Positions 43,723-51,960 of a stretch of 64,000 nucleotides of DNA are shown piece by piece. This stretch comes from Cacconaster sp045641345 (GTDB lineage Bacteria > Bacteroidota > Bacteroidia > Bacteroidales > UBA932). The DNA lies in the NCBI GenBank assembly GCA_045641345.1, contig JAZUGR010000021.1:17286-81285 (forward strand). The letters are read 5' to 3'. Positions within the stretch are counted from its first letter, which is position 1. Each line of letters begins with the position of its first letter. The position numbers and the translations under genes are program-made. A model generated the notes under the pieces. It did not search any database. It saw only the letters and a list, made by a program, of their open reading frames with translations, and was not told the origin of the DNA.

Positions 43723-45723
43723 ATGAACAGGATGATTCTATTATTTCTGCTTGCGATGTCGGTTCTCGCTTCGTGTACGGCACACAGGAAACTTGGGAAG
43801 GTGCGTGAGGGCAATGTTTCGGCGACTCTTGCGCTTCCCCTCTCGGAGGAGAGGTCCCCCTATGAGCTGTCAACCGAATCTTCGGGCAGCGACACTCTGG
43901 TGGTCAAGGACCTGGAAGGGCGTGACGTCTTCATAATGAAGGCGGTCCGTGACACGGCAAGTGGAGAGATGGTGGCTGCCGACTTCATTCAGGCCGCGGT
44001 TGTGGTGGCCCGCTTCCGCAATGTGGCCGAGCGCGGAGGGAAGGTGAATGTCGCCTTCCAGCTGCAGGTGCCTCAGGTTATGCTTGATTCACGCTGGCAG
44101 ATAAGATTGTTTCCCACGATGACCATTCTTGAAGACACGGTGGCTTTGGATGCAGTGTCGATAACAGGCCGTGATTACCGCAGGGTGCAGTTGCGCGGCT
44201 ATGAGAGGTACAGCCGGTTCGTGAACAGCATTGTGACCGATACCACGAGATTCATCGACCGCAGGCATCTGGATGTTTTCATCCGCAGGAACATACCGCA
44301 GCTGGATGCGTCCTGCGGCGATACGGGTTTTGTAAGCGGGACGGAGTTCAGGAGCGAATACGGGATTTCGTCACTTGATGCCGCGGAACACTATACCGAC
44401 AAACTGGCACGATGGATAAACAACACCAGGAAGCGGATGAGCCCCAGAATCTATTCCAAATATGTCAAAGTTCCCATAGGCGGCGCGGGCTTGCGGCTGG
44501 ATACGGTCATCCAGACGATTCCTGAAATTTTCGACTACAACTATACCGAGACTGTCGCCACCAGGCCGCATCTGAGGAAGGTGGAGATATCCCTGGAGGG
44601 CGGGATATGGGAGGAGGATCGCGAACTGTACCATATGAAGGCATCCGAGCCGCTCACCTTCTACATATCTTCTCTCACATCCTTTGTGGATGAAACCCCG
44701 CGTTTTCTGGACAAGGTCGTGGAGCGTCACGCCGAGGCGAGTGACGTGTACGAAATAGTCTTTCCGGTGAACGGCACAGACCTCGACCTTTCCATAGGAG
44801 GGAACCGTACCGAAATTTCTGCCATCAAAGCCCGTCTGAGAGGCCTTATGTCCGATGCCGAATATGATCTCGACAGCATTGTGGTTACTGCAAGTGCCTC
44901 TCCCGAAGGGGCCTGGCGGCAGAATGACAGGCTGTCGCGCCTTCGCAGCCGGAACATCTGCCGCTATTTCGAAAGGTATATAAAGGATTACCGCGACAGC
45001 TGCCGCCTCTCGAGCCGCCTTTCCGTGGAGTCGGGATTCTCGGTCAATCTTGATGATAGCTATGCCGAAACTCCGGCGGTGGATACTGCAGGGCAAATCC
45101 GGTTCGTTTCGCGCAGCGAACCGGAAAACTGGGGGCTTCTGGGCCGTCTGGTCGATTGCGACACCGTGCTCTCCATATCCGAAAAGGATTTTTATCACGG
45201 CTGCGCCGCAGAGCCCGATATGGATGGAAGGGAATTGCGGCTCAGGAGAGATAAGGGCCTGTACTCCTATCTGCGCGGGACGTATTACGGCAAATGCCGC
45301 AACGTGGTGTTCAATTTCAATATGCACCGCAGACAGATGACAAAAGATACGATCCACACCACTATCCCTGACGAGCGCTACGCCGAAGGAGTGCGTTTTC
45401 TGAAAGACCACGATTATGAAGCGGCCCTGGAAATACTTGCCCCATACGGCGATTATAATGCGGCATTGGCCTACAGTCTGCTTGACAGGAATGCTTCGTC
45501 GCTTTCGATTCTCGAAAATCTTGAGAGGAATGCCGAAGTCAATTATCTGCTTGCCGTGGTGCTCTCGCGTCAGGGCAGGGTGGACGATGCCCTGAGGTGC
45601 TATCTGGCGGCCTGTTCGCAGAACGGGGCATACCGGCACAGGGGCAATCTTGACCCGGAGATTTTCCCGCTCATAAAAACCTATGGTCTGTTCCGTGAGG
45701 AGGATGCTCCCTCGGATATTTAA
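43723..45723 (+). CDS. Large fimbrial-operon lipoprotein with OmpA-like and TPR-like parts
   Basis: A 666-residue lipoprotein (lipobox LASC, Cys18). The first half looks like DUF3868-type beta sequence. A middle region (about 380-430) reads VVTASASPEGAWRQN followed by LSRLRSRNICRYF, matching the 'SPEG..N..LS..RA' core of OmpA-like peptidoglycan-associated domains. The last 120 residues are TPR-like helices. Proteins of this kind sit beside DUF3575 genes in fimbrial clusters and may anchor the assembly apparatus to the cell wall. That is inference; the exact family is uncertain. Confidence 0.72.
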   Translation: MNRMILLFLLAMSVLASCTAHRKLGKVREGNVSATLALPLSEERSPYELSTESSGSDTLVVKDLEGRDVFIMKAVRDTASGEMVAADFIQAAVVVARFRNVAERGGKVNVAFQLQVPQVMLDSRWQIRLFPTMTILEDTVALDAVSITGRDYRRVQLRGYERYSRFVNSIVTDTTRFIDRRHLDVFIRRNIPQLDASCGDTGFVSGTEFRSEYGISSLDAAEHYTDKLARWINNTRKRMSPRIYSKYVKVPIGGAGLRLDTVIQTIPEIFDYNYTETVATRPHLRKVEISLEGGIWEEDRELYHMKASEPLTFYISSLTSFVDETPRFLDKVVERHAEASDVYEIVFPVNGTDLDLSIGGNRTEISAIKARLRGLMSDAEYDLDSIVVTASASPEGAWRQNDRLSRLRSRNICRYFERYIKDYRDSCRLSSRLSVESGFSVNLDDSYAETPAVDTAGQIRFVSRSEPENWGLLGRLVDCDTVLSISEKDFYHGCAAEPDMDGRELRLRRDKGLYSYLRGTYYGKCRNVVFNFNMHRRQMTKDTIHTTIPDERYAEGVRFLKDHDYEAALEILAPYGDYNAALAYSLLDRNASSLSILENLERNAEVNYLLAVVLSRQGRVDDALRCYLAACSQNGAYRHRGNLDPEIFPLIKTYGLFREEDAPSDI

Positions 45724-45739
45724 TGGTGAATGAGGTGAT

Positions 45740-45862
45740 ATGAAAAAAGTGATTGTGACAATGATGTTTTCCCTGGTCTTGCTTTCGGCCGTTTCGTGCA
45801 GCGGGGAAGATCCTTTCGAACCGGTTGTGCTGAAAGATTATGGTCAGGGTCTGTCCAGATAA
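45740..45862 (+). CDS. 40-residue small lipoprotein
   Basis: ATG at 45740 to TAA at 45862 encodes 40 residues. It has a Lys-Lys start, a hydrophobic core (VTMMFSLVLLSAV), Cys20 in AVSC and an acidic tail (SGEDPFEPVVLKDYGQG). The mature lipopeptide would be about 21 residues. It starts 16 bases after the large lipoprotein and its stop lies four bases before the Mfa2-like start, so it fits the operon's spacing. The lipobox has Ala at -3, acceptable in this phylum. It could be a remnant of a larger gene; the intact signal argues for a real product. Confidence 0.6.
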   Translation: MKKVIVTMMFSLVLLSAVSCSGEDPFEPVVLKDYGQGLSR

Positions 45863-45866
45863 GGTG

Positions 45867-46667
45867 ATGACGGTTCTTGCTTTTGTGTGCCTCTTCCTCC
45901 CTCTTTCCTGCTCGGTCAAGGAAGACAGGAGCCGCTGTCCGTTTGTCCTTACCGTGGATCTCTCGCTGGCCGAACGTCCGCAGGCCTTTTGTGACAGCGT
46001 TGACGTATATGCGTTTGACGGCTCCTCCGATTGCTTTTCGAGGGTGGTTTTCTCTTTGGCGGAGAAGGGCGCCTGCACGTTCGAACTGCTTCGTGGGAAG
46101 TTCAACCTGTGTGGCTTCTTCAACTTCTCATCCTCCCTTGGGGATGTTTCTTCGGGGAGACTCGCAATTCCAATCGGCTCTCAGGCCGACAGCCTTTACG
46201 CATTCGCTTACGACATCGAATTCTCTCTCGAAAGGATGATTGTCTATCCCAGGCTTTACAAGCAGTTCGCCACCATGTCGTTGGTCTTTGACGGAATCGG
46301 GGAAGCGGAGCAGTTTGCCGCAAACTATACGGTAAAGGTGACTTCGGATACGGGAGGAATCGGCATGGCCACCCTCGAGGGCTTTGCCGGGAAGTTTGAA
46401 TATGAGCCGCCCCTTGCCGATGGCAGGGCGTCGGTGAGGCTTCCCCGTCAGGCCGGGAGCGGCCTCAGGCTTGAGGTGCGCTCAATCGCGTCCGGTGACG
46501 TGGTTTTGTCAAGACCCCTTTCGGAAGAAATAACCGCATCCGGATACGACTGGTCCGCTCCCGATCTGGATGATATCGAGATTGCGGTTTCCGGCCTCGG
46601 ACAATGCACGGTCAAGGTCAATGTCAAAGAATGGGACATATATGATATCCAGGATATAAATATTTAG
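45867..46667 (+). CDS. Mfa2/FimB-like fimbrial anchor lipoprotein
   Basis: A 266-residue lipoprotein (LPLSC, Cys15). The mature start with CPFVLTVDLS and the body with VDVYAFDG, LLRGKFNLCGFFN and LYKQFATMSLVF match the Mfa2/FimB family, which anchors the fimbrial rod to the outer membrane and limits its length. The ATG at 45867 gives the signal peptide. An upstream in-frame ATG at 45840 would overlap the small lipoprotein gene and weaken the signal. Confidence 0.8.
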   Translation: MTVLAFVCLFLPLSCSVKEDRSRCPFVLTVDLSLAERPQAFCDSVDVYAFDGSSDCFSRVVFSLAEKGACTFELLRGKFNLCGFFNFSSSLGDVSSGRLAIPIGSQADSLYAFAYDIEFSLERMIVYPRLYKQFATMSLVFDGIGEAEQFAANYTVKVTSDTGGIGMATLEGFAGKFEYEPPLADGRASVRLPRQAGSGLRLEVRSIASGDVVLSRPLSEEITASGYDWSAPDLDDIEIAVSGLGQCTVKVNVKEWDIYDIQDINI

Positions 46668-46700
46668 TGTCAAACCTTTTAACCTTTAACAAAACACATC

Positions 46701-47624
46701 ATGAAAACATCAATGATTTTTTTCGCAGCCGTTTCGGTTGCATTGGCAACGGCTTCGTGCCAGAAGGACTCCCCGGCATCGTCGTCGGCGATTGCGGATT
46801 CTCTTCCGAAGACTCCGATCAGATTTTCTGTTGCAGACGATTTCGCCCCGCTGTCCGGTTCCCGCTCATTCGACGAGGCCACTCTCGAGACGCTGGCTGA
46901 AAGCGGTATGTACGTTACGGCAACGCGCGGCAAGGCGGGCTCTTCCGAAACGTTCTATATGGAGAACGTGCATCACACTGTGACGGGCAACGCTTCGTCC
47001 AGCACCTATTTCTGGCCTGCCGGCAGCGGCAAACTCAACTTTTATGCCCTCAACGTAAGCAAGACCCCTGTAATCAAGGATTCCAGAGTGACTACATCGG
47101 TCAGCCCGTCCGACGGGGATGTCGTGCTGGCTTTCGCCGACTCCACGAAAACCACCCCCGGGTCGACCGTGAACCTCGCTTTCGAGCACGTATTCACGCG
47201 TCTCTACGACATTCAGCTGATGACCAAGGACAAGGCGGCCACCGCTACGCTCGAAAAGGTGGTCATCACACCGAAATACAATGACGGAGTTCTGGATATG
47301 GCCACCCGGAGCATCTTAAGCGGCGAGGCAGGAACCGGGCAGGAGATGGAAATTACAAAATCCGACGTGACCTATGAGATGAAGTCCATCGGCCAGCCAA
47401 AGATTGACAGGCTGCTGATGCCAGGCGAACTGACGATGACGGTTACATACACGCTGCGCCGCAACGGTTATGTCGAGAAATTTACCAAATCGGCCACCGT
47501 CCCGTTCCCTGCCGGGTATATGATCACCCTGTCGGCGACCCTCCCGGATGATGCGCAGGCCATAAAATTCAATGTTTCGGTGGAGACCTGGATTGAAGAC
47601 GTTGTCGAGGGTATGCTGAAATAG
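46701..47624 (+). CDS. Fimbrillin-family major subunit
   Basis: A 307-residue lipoprotein (ATASC, Cys20), the size of FimA/Mfa1-type subunits. It has the fimbrillin features SSTYFWPAGSGKLNFYAL and a C-terminal strand VSVETWIEDVVEG like the donor strand of type V pili. In Porphyromonas the lipidated precursor is cleaved after an Arg so that the C-terminal strand of one subunit fills the next; Arg55 (SGSR-SFDE) is a candidate site. It is likely the shaft subunit. It lies 33 bases after the anchor gene, the longest gap in the operon. Confidence 0.82.
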   Translation: MKTSMIFFAAVSVALATASCQKDSPASSSAIADSLPKTPIRFSVADDFAPLSGSRSFDEATLETLAESGMYVTATRGKAGSSETFYMENVHHTVTGNASSSTYFWPAGSGKLNFYALNVSKTPVIKDSRVTTSVSPSDGDVVLAFADSTKTTPGSTVNLAFEHVFTRLYDIQLMTKDKAATATLEKVVITPKYNDGVLDMATRSILSGEAGTGQEMEITKSDVTYEMKSIGQPKIDRLLMPGELTMTVTYTLRRNGYVEKFTKSATVPFPAGYMITLSATLPDDAQAIKFNVSVETWIEDVVEGMLK

Positions 47625-47632
47625 ATCGTCTG

Positions 47633-48607
47633 ATGTTCCGCCCGATTGCGCCTCTGCTTTGCATCCTTTGCCTCATCCCCGCCTTTTCGTGCGGCAGGGA
47701 TGAGGCGTGGGATGTCTTTGCCGGGCGCAGTATGGCAGAACTGGTGGTAAGGTCTGCCGCCGGGATGGAAAAGTTTGACGTGATGGCATTTGATTCGTCG
47801 TCGGGCAAGCTGGTATGTCGTGGCAGGGCTGATGATGGGAAGGCTTCGCTGACGCTTCCCTTGTGGACGGCTTGCGATATCTGTCTGTTGGCCAACATCC
47901 CTCCGGAGGATGTCTCGCGCATCCGCTGCATAGGGGATTATGTCTCCTCCCGTGTTTGCCTTGAAGACGGTTCCCCGTTCTCTCTTCCCTCTTCGGGCAG
48001 GGCGTGCAATGTGGAGGTGCCCTCCGCAGAGGTGGTTGTGGAGGCCTCCCGCCTTTTCTCAAAAGTGTCGGTGTTGAGGATATCTCCCTTGTTCATGACA
48101 GATAACCCGCCCGGCCGCAAGGTGACGCTCAACAGGATATATCTGGTCAATGTCAATGGCTCGGTGCCTTTTGAGGGGACTGCCGAAGTCGGTGAGGTGT
48201 GGCATAATGCTCTCTTTCCGGAAAAGGATCTCCCTCCGCAGCTGCAGCGGTTGCTTGTCAGGGATATGGACTATGAAGTTTCCGATACGACGGCCATCCC
48301 GCTTTCGGTCGAGCTTTTCTGCTGTCCTAATCCGGTTTCGAACGACGTCACCTTCCTGGAGAATCCGGAATGGAGTCCGCGCAACACCAGGGTGGTTGTG
48401 GAGTTCACCGTGGGAAGCAGGAAAACCTATTACCCCGTTTCATTGCCGTCGATGCGTTCCGGAACCGAATACAGGATAAACGGAATGATTCTTTCGGGCG
48501 ACGGCTCGCCACATCCCGACATTCCGGTTGACGGAAGAGATTTTCTCGACAGCGACATAGTGGTTGTTCCGTGGCGGGATTCGGATGTTGTATGTCCTCT
48601 GTACTGA
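47633..48607 (+). CDS. Accessory or tip fimbrial lipoprotein
   Basis: A 324-residue lipoprotein (AFSC, Cys20) of beta-rich character. Stretches such as LTLNRIYLVNVNG-like sequence, TYYPVSL and a closing VVPWRDSDVV resemble minor subunits of Bacteroidales fimbriae (FimC/D/E or Mfa3-5 types). I cannot place it in a named subfamily. It is the last gene of the operon, eight bases after the fimbrillin, which fits a tip or accessory subunit. No terminator is visible before the acpP promoter. Confidence 0.7.
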   Translation: MFRPIAPLLCILCLIPAFSCGRDEAWDVFAGRSMAELVVRSAAGMEKFDVMAFDSSSGKLVCRGRADDGKASLTLPLWTACDICLLANIPPEDVSRIRCIGDYVSSRVCLEDGSPFSLPSSGRACNVEVPSAEVVVEASRLFSKVSVLRISPLFMTDNPPGRKVTLNRIYLVNVNGSVPFEGTAEVGEVWHNALFPEKDLPPQLQRLLVRDMDYEVSDTTAIPLSVELFCCPNPVSNDVTFLENPEWSPRNTRVVVEFTVGSRKTYYPVSLPSMRSGTEYRINGMILSGDGSPHPDIPVDGRDFLDSDIVVVPWRDSDVVCPLY

Positions 48608-48630
48608 GATTGGTTTCGAAGATGCTGCAT

Positions 48631-48660
48631 TTTGAAGATTGCTTTTTTTTTGTAACTTTG
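48631..48660 (+). promoter_or_regulatory. acpP-fabF promoter
   Basis: A -33 TTTG (48631-48634) and a -7 TAACTTTG (48653-48660) are separated by 18 bases, which is canonical for Bacteroidota. A leader of about 55 bases precedes the ATG at 48723. Confidence 0.75.
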
Positions 48661-48722
48661 CGAGTCCGTCTTCTGTTTTCGGGGCGGGTAAAGAATTGGT
48701 AATATATTAATATTCAATAGTT

Positions 48723-48965
48723 ATGGAAGATATTTCTGCAAAAGTAAAGGCGATAATCGTTGACAAACTCGGAGTGGACGAGAGTGAAGTTAAGGATTCG
48801 GCAAGCTTCACCAACGACCTTGGAGCAGACTCTCTGGACACCGTAGAGCTCATAATGGAGTTCGAAAAGGCTTTTGACATCCAGATTCCCGAGGAAGTCG
48901 CAGAAAAGATATCGACCGTCAAGGACGCCATAGATTACATTGCTGGAGCTGTAAGCGGCAAGTGA
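48723..48965 (+). CDS. acpP: Acyl carrier protein
   Basis: An 80-residue acidic carrier for fatty-acid synthesis. Ser37 in GADSLDTVE is the phosphopantetheine attachment site, and flanking helices II-III (LIMEFEKAFDIQIPEE) are typical. It lies 24 bases before fabF under a canonical promoter. Confidence 0.97.
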   Translation: MEDISAKVKAIIVDKLGVDESEVKDSASFTNDLGADSLDTVELIMEFEKAFDIQIPEEVAEKISTVKDAIDYIAGAVSGK

Positions 48966-48989
48966 TTTTCTGGCTGCAGTTTCTGTGAA

Positions 48990-50237
48990 ATGTCGCCGAA
49001 AAGAGTTGTAGTAACCGGGATAGGCACCATAAACCCCCTCGGTACGGATGTGGAGAGTTTCTTCTCCAATCTTGATGGGGGTGTAAGCGGGGCTTGCCTG
49101 ATAGACCGGTTCGACACAACTCTTTTCAAATCCCATTTCGCCTGTCAGATTCCGGGTTATGTCCCGGAGAACTTCGGGTTTGACCGCAAGGAGGCCAGAC
49201 GCAACGACAGATATACCCAGTATGCCGTGATTGCCTCCGAAGAGGCTCTCAAGGACAGCGGGCTCGATGTCGCTGCGGAGGATTCCTGCCGGATAGGGGT
49301 CGTCATAGGTTCCGGTGTGGGTGGAATAGAATCCACCACCGCCGAGGTGATGGAATACAAGGTGGGTGAAGTCCCGCGCTTCAGCCCATTCCTTATTCCG
49401 AAGATCATTCCCAACATAGCGTCCGGTGTCGTCTCCATCCGTTATGGATTTCTCGGCCCGAATCATTCCGTTTCATCCGCCTGTGCTTCGGGCAGCCATG
49501 CCATTGCCGTGGCGATGCAGTATATCCAGCTCGGGCAGGCCGATGTGATGGTTGCCGGCGGGGCTGAGGCTCCTATATGTATCCCGGCCGTCGGCGGGTT
49601 CGCGTCTTCCCAGGCACTTTCGACCAACAATGAAGAATATCTTTCCGCTTCCCGCCCGTTCGATGCGCGCAGGGACGGCTTCGTTATGGGGGAGGGAGCG
49701 GGAATATTGATTCTCGAGGAATATGGGCACGCTGTCGGGCGCGGCGCCCGCATCTATGCCGAGGTGGCCGGTTATGGCTGCACCAGTGACGCATATCATA
49801 TAACGGCTCCCGATCCTGAAGGCCGCGGGGCTGTGAACGCCATGGCGCTTGCTCTCAAGAGCGCCGGCCTTGCACCATCGCAGGTGGACTATATCAATGC
49901 CCACGGCACTTCCACCAGCCTCGGCGACATTGCCGAACTGGGTGCAATCAAAAAAGTGTTCGGCGACGATGCCTACAAGGTCAATATAAGTTCCACCAAA
50001 TCGATGACAGGCCACCTTCTCGGCGCTGCCGGGGCGATAGAGTCGCTTGCCTGCATACACGCCATCCGCGACGGAGTGGTTCCACCCACAATCAATTTCA
50101 AGGAGGAAGACCCCGCCATCGATTACAGGATGAATCTGACTCTCAACTCAGCCTGCCGCCGCGCGGTGAATGTTGCGATGAACAACAATTTCGGTTTCGG
50201 CGGTCAGAATGCCTGCATAATCTTCAAACGCATATAG
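48990..50237 (+). CDS. fabF: 3-oxoacyl-ACP synthase II
   Basis: A 415-residue condensing enzyme that elongates acyl-ACP with malonyl-ACP. The Cys-His-His triad is intact: SSACASGS (Cys near 165), NAHGTSTSLGD (His near 304) and MTGHLLGAAG (His near 340). Length is standard. It forms the usual acpP-fabF pair. Unusually, a secreted C69 dipeptidase begins one base after its stop and is probably on the same transcript. Confidence 0.96.
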   Translation: MSPKRVVVTGIGTINPLGTDVESFFSNLDGGVSGACLIDRFDTTLFKSHFACQIPGYVPENFGFDRKEARRNDRYTQYAVIASEEALKDSGLDVAAEDSCRIGVVIGSGVGGIESTTAEVMEYKVGEVPRFSPFLIPKIIPNIASGVVSIRYGFLGPNHSVSSACASGSHAIAVAMQYIQLGQADVMVAGGAEAPICIPAVGGFASSQALSTNNEEYLSASRPFDARRDGFVMGEGAGILILEEYGHAVGRGARIYAEVAGYGCTSDAYHITAPDPEGRGAVNAMALALKSAGLAPSQVDYINAHGTSTSLGDIAELGAIKKVFGDDAYKVNISSTKSMTGHLLGAAGAIESLACIHAIRDGVVPPTINFKEEDPAIDYRMNLTLNSACRRAVNVAMNNNFGFGGQNACIIFKRI

Positions 50238-50238
50238 A

Positions 50239-51960
50239 ATGAAAAAAGCATTTGCTGTTTTCCTAGCACTGTTTTCGGCAGTGTTGTCCTACGCATGTTC
50301 GAATCTCATCGTCACCAAAGGGGCTTCGGCCGACGGGTCAGTAATGATTTCGGACGTTGCGGATTCGCATAACCGCTATGGCGTCCTGGGCTGCAAGATA
50401 GCCTCCCGCCATAAGAAAGGCGAGATGCGCGGAGTGTATCAGTGGGGCAGTGATGCCAAAGGCCCTTTCCGTTATCTCGGGTCGATACCCGAGCCGGAAT
50501 ATACGTTCAACGTAATGTCCAATATGAACGAGTATCAGCTTGCAATAGGCGAAACAACGTTTGTGGGGGACTACAAGCCGTTTGTCGATACGACGGCCAT
50601 ACTGGATTACGGTTCCACTATGATAATCTGCCTGCAGCGATGCAAGACCGCGCGTGAGGCCATCCTTATGTTCGCTTCCCTGACAGACGAATTCGGGTAT
50701 GGGGATTCAGGCGAGTCGCTTTCTTTCGCCGACGCAAATGAGGCGTGGATAATGGAGATTATGCCCCGCCTTCCCAAATACGACGCCAATGGAGTCAATA
50801 CCAACAAGGGTATAGTGTATGTGGCCATACGCATCCCCGACGGATGCATCTGTGCCCATGCCAATTGCGCACGCATCACCACGTTCCCGCTCAATGACCC
50901 CGAGAACTGCCTCTATTCGAAGGACGTGATTTCCCAGGCCCGTGAAATGGGGTGGTATGACGGCCCCGACGAGGAGTTCAATTTCACCGAGACATACTGC
51001 CCGCTCACCAGCTATTCCCTTATCCGCAATTGCGACCTGCGCGTGTGGAACTTCTTCAGGAACTGGGGTGAGGAGGATATGGACCAGTATATGGACTATA
51101 TAATGGGTGAGAATCTCGATCACCGTCTGCCTCTTTATGTGAAAGCCAAAAAGAAACTTTCTGTCCACGATGTGGCCGAGGCTATGCGTGACCATTATGA
51201 GGGTACCATATTCGATATGCGCAAGGGTGTGGCGGCAGGCCCGTTCGAGTGCCCCTATCGCTGGCGTGACAACAATTGGGTCGTTGACAGTGTGAAATAT
51301 ATGAACGCCCGTCCGGTAGCGGTGCAGCAGGCCGGATTCTGGTTCATCTCCCAGAGCCGCAGCTGGCTTCCGCGAGAAGTCGGAGGCGTGATGTGGTTTG
51401 CAGTCGATGACCCCGGAACCGCGCCTCTCACTCCGGTATATGCATGCTCTCGCGAAGTGTCGGACCATTACCGTTTCGGCAACGGGAGCCTGGTCAAATA
51501 CTCACCTACCTCAATGTTCTGGATGGTGAACCGCATAGCCCAGTTCGCATATATGAACTACAAGTGGATCGGAGGCGAGGTGCACGATACGCTGTGCCGC
51601 CACGAACTTGAAATGGCGGCCCGTCTCGATACGGTCGACAGGGAAGCGCTCGCCCTTTATGGGAAATCTCCCGCAAGGGCCGTGAAATACCTTACCCGCT
51701 TCTCGGTCGATGCCCAGGACAAGTTGTTCGACAAATGGGAAAAGCTCGACAAGTATCTCCTTGTCAAGTATATGGACGGCAACGTCAAGAAACAGGAGGA
51801 GGACGGGTCCTTCAAGGTGTTCGGCCATTCTCCGTGGGTTCCGGTGTCTCCCTCCGTTCCAGGCATGAGCGAGGACTTCAAACGTGCCGTTGTCGGTGAA
51901 ACGGGAGACCTTTACCGCAACAAGCCGATGCCCGGCCGCAGGAAGATTACTCGACAGTAA
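50239..51960 (+). CDS. Secreted C69-family dipeptidase (second copy)
   Basis: A 573-residue paralogue of the protein at 432-2102. The signal ends SYA|C, making Cys20 the N-terminal nucleophile, followed by CSNLIVTKGASADGS. Shared blocks include GETTF, the WIMEI motif, AIRIPDG, ICAHAN and a C-terminal VKYMDGNVKKQ. The two differ enough in the 35-60 region that their peptide preference may differ. It sits behind fabF with one base between. Its 3' end overlaps the converging DUF4270 gene by 14 bases. Confidence 0.9.
   Translation: MKKAFAVFLALFSAVLSYACSNLIVTKGASADGSVMISDVADSHNRYGVLGCKIASRHKKGEMRGVYQWGSDAKGPFRYLGSIPEPEYTFNVMSNMNEYQLAIGETTFVGDYKPFVDTTAILDYGSTMIICLQRCKTAREAILMFASLTDEFGYGDSGESLSFADANEAWIMEIMPRLPKYDANGVNTNKGIVYVAIRIPDGCICAHANCARITTFPLNDPENCLYSKDVISQAREMGWYDGPDEEFNFTETYCPLTSYSLIRNCDLRVWNFFRNWGEEDMDQYMDYIMGENLDHRLPLYVKAKKKLSVHDVAEAMRDHYEGTIFDMRKGVAAGPFECPYRWRDNNWVVDSVKYMNARPVAVQQAGFWFISQSRSWLPREVGGVMWFAVDDPGTAPLTPVYACSREVSDHYRFGNGSLVKYSPTSMFWMVNRIAQFAYMNYKWIGGEVHDTLCRHELEMAARLDTVDREALALYGKSPARAVKYLTRFSVDAQDKLFDKWEKLDKYLLVKYMDGNVKKQEEDGSFKVFGHSPWVPVSPSVPGMSEDFKRAVVGETGDLYRNKPMPGRRKITRQ

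Noticed and set aside
44371..45639. 422-codon minus-strand frame
   Set aside because: Antisense to the large fimbrial-operon lipoprotein. No signal or domain.
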